This document shows positions 5,717-6,190 of a stretch of 6,190 bases of DNA, piece by piece. The translations under genes and the position numbers were made by a program. Under the pieces are notes generated by a model. It was not told the DNA's origin, did not search any database, and saw nothing but the letters and a program-made list of their open reading frames with translations. The number at the start of each line of letters is the position of its first letter. Within the stretch, counting starts at the first letter, position 1. The stretch is from Nitrospira sp. ST-bin4 (GTDB lineage: Bacteria; Nitrospirota; Nitrospiria; Nitrospirales; Nitrospiraceae). Location of the stretch: NCBI GenBank assembly GCA_002083565.1, contig MSXM01000029.1, positions 5,210 to 11,399 on the forward strand, written 5' to 3'.

Positions 5717-6190
5717 TTGGATTCTTCCCTCACCAGCTCTTTCATCCAAGAGTCCAGACGAGCGAGCAACGTGTCTCGGTCGAACTCTTGAAGAAAATAC
5801 CGTCTACCATTCTGACCCAGCATTTCTCGCTCCGATAGCGGCATATTTGACATGTGCAGCACTGCTTCAGCCAGGGCCGCGGCATCCTCAGCCGATACTA
5901 CGAGGCCAGCGCAAGCCTCTTTTACGACACGCGCTCCCTCCCCATCCAACGCGGCCAAAATCGGGCGGCCACAGGCCATATACGATTGGATCTTCGAAGG
6001 GATCGTCAATGCGAAGATGGGATCGCTTTTGAGAGTCACCAGGAGCACGTCAGCTCGCGCAAACCACTCAGGCATCGAATTCTCCGGGTGCTGACCAAGC
6101 ATATGTACGCAGTGGCCGAGACCCCGTCTCACAATTTCTTCCCGCACCCATCTGGACTGTCTGCCTTCTCCCAGAATGACCCAATGAATC
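5704..6190 (-). CDS. Glycosyltransferase family 4 (WbuB-like), C-terminal part, 5' end outside window
   Basis: The frame is open from the right edge (first full codon at 6189) to a TGA at 5704-5706, giving 161 visible residues, so the N-terminal acceptor-binding half lies outside. What remains is the nucleotide-sugar-binding Rossmann half of a GT-B enzyme. It opens on a strand reading WVILGEGRQ, then has PEWFARADVLLVTLK and the donor-site stretch PSKIQSYMACGRPILAALDG, followed by the GLVVSAEDAAALAEAV segment usual in GT4 proteins. The PSKIQ-YMA-G-PI-A-DGE pattern resembles WbuB/WbjE-type transferases, which add an N-acetyl-L-fucosamine or similar 2-acetamido-6-deoxy-L-hexose. That fits the three downstream genes that make such a sugar. 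Action is expected at the cytoplasmic face of the inner membrane on a lipid-linked acceptor. The internal GTG at 6147 is not the real start, because homologous sequence continues upstream of it. The gene overlaps the next start by 13 nt. Family call is firm; the donor sugar is inferred from context. Confidence 0.9.
   Translation of the reverse strand, partial: IHWVILGEGRQSRWVREEIVRRGLGHCVHMLGQHPENSMPEWFARADVLLVTLKSDPIFALTIPSKIQSYMACGRPILAALDGEGARVVKEACAGLVVSAEDAAALAEAVLHMSNMPLSEREMLGQNGRRYFLQEFDRDTLLARLDSWMKELVREESKCAS

Noticed and set aside
6100..6147. GTG 6147 as the start of a short 147-residue glycosyltransferase.
   Set aside because: The same frame is open to the window edge and encodes WVILGEGRQ upstream, the typical first strand of the GT4 C-terminal domain, so the gene is cut by the window rather than short.
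1..6190. Search for tRNA or rRNA genes, CRISPR arrays, insertion sequences, toxin-antitoxin or defence genes.
   Set aside because: The window is almost wholly covered by seven coding genes and the remaining gaps are at most 40 nt; no repeats of array type, terminal inverted repeats or RNA-gene-like folds were seen by eye.

Overview
The window is a tightly packed run of seven genes, all on the minus strand, that builds a cell-surface polysaccharide (O-antigen, capsule or similar). Both ends are cut: the first gene in transcription order runs off the right edge and the last runs off the left edge. The DNA is moderately GC-rich, and family resemblance points to a Gram-negative-type environmental bacterium. 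Nitrospirota or a deltaproteobacterial-type lineage would fit, but this is a weak inference and nothing in the window fixes the taxon.

In transcription order (right to left): a GT4-family glycosyltransferase of WbuB type (C-terminal part only, >6190-5704); an RmlD-like 4-ketoreductase (5716-4847); a soluble UDP-GlcNAc 4,6-dehydratase/5-epimerase of the WbjB/CapE/FnlA/WbvB group (4847-3783); a UDP-N-acetyl sugar 2-epimerase of the WbjD/CapG/FnlC/WbvD group (3748-2621); a second sugar-nucleotide SDR resembling WbpV (2602-1610); a WecA/WbpL-type membrane phosphosugar transferase (1569-562); and a class I SAM-dependent methyltransferase (572 to beyond 1). Junctions are overlaps of 1 to 13 nt or gaps of 18 to 40 nt. 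No internal promoter or terminator is evident, so the set most likely forms one operon.

The genes fall into two modules. Reductase, dehydratase and 2-epimerase form the three-step route from UDP-GlcNAc to a UDP-2-acetamido-2,6-dideoxy-L-hexose, and the WbuB-like transferase before them is the expected user of that sugar. The reductase lacks the C-terminal cupin domain that performs C3 epimerisation in the L-FucNAc route, so the end product is more likely UDP-L-QuiNAc (WbvB/WbvR/WbvD-type route) than UDP-L-FucNAc. The WbpV-like SDR and WbpL-like transferase form a second module. In Pseudomonas such a pair makes UDP-D-QuiNAc (with a WbpM-type dehydratase, not seen here) and loads a phosphosugar onto undecaprenyl phosphate to start the chain. 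The methyltransferase could modify the glycan.

The main non-coding signals are a cluster of mutually exclusive short inverted repeats around the preferred start codon of the phosphosugar transferase, a small hairpin over the dehydratase stop codon, and a strong Shine-Dalgarno that selects a GTG start for the 2-epimerase. I saw no RNA genes, mobile elements, CRISPR arrays or pseudogenes. This is a recognisable polysaccharide locus rather than an entirely new system; the product sugar is the most interesting open point.
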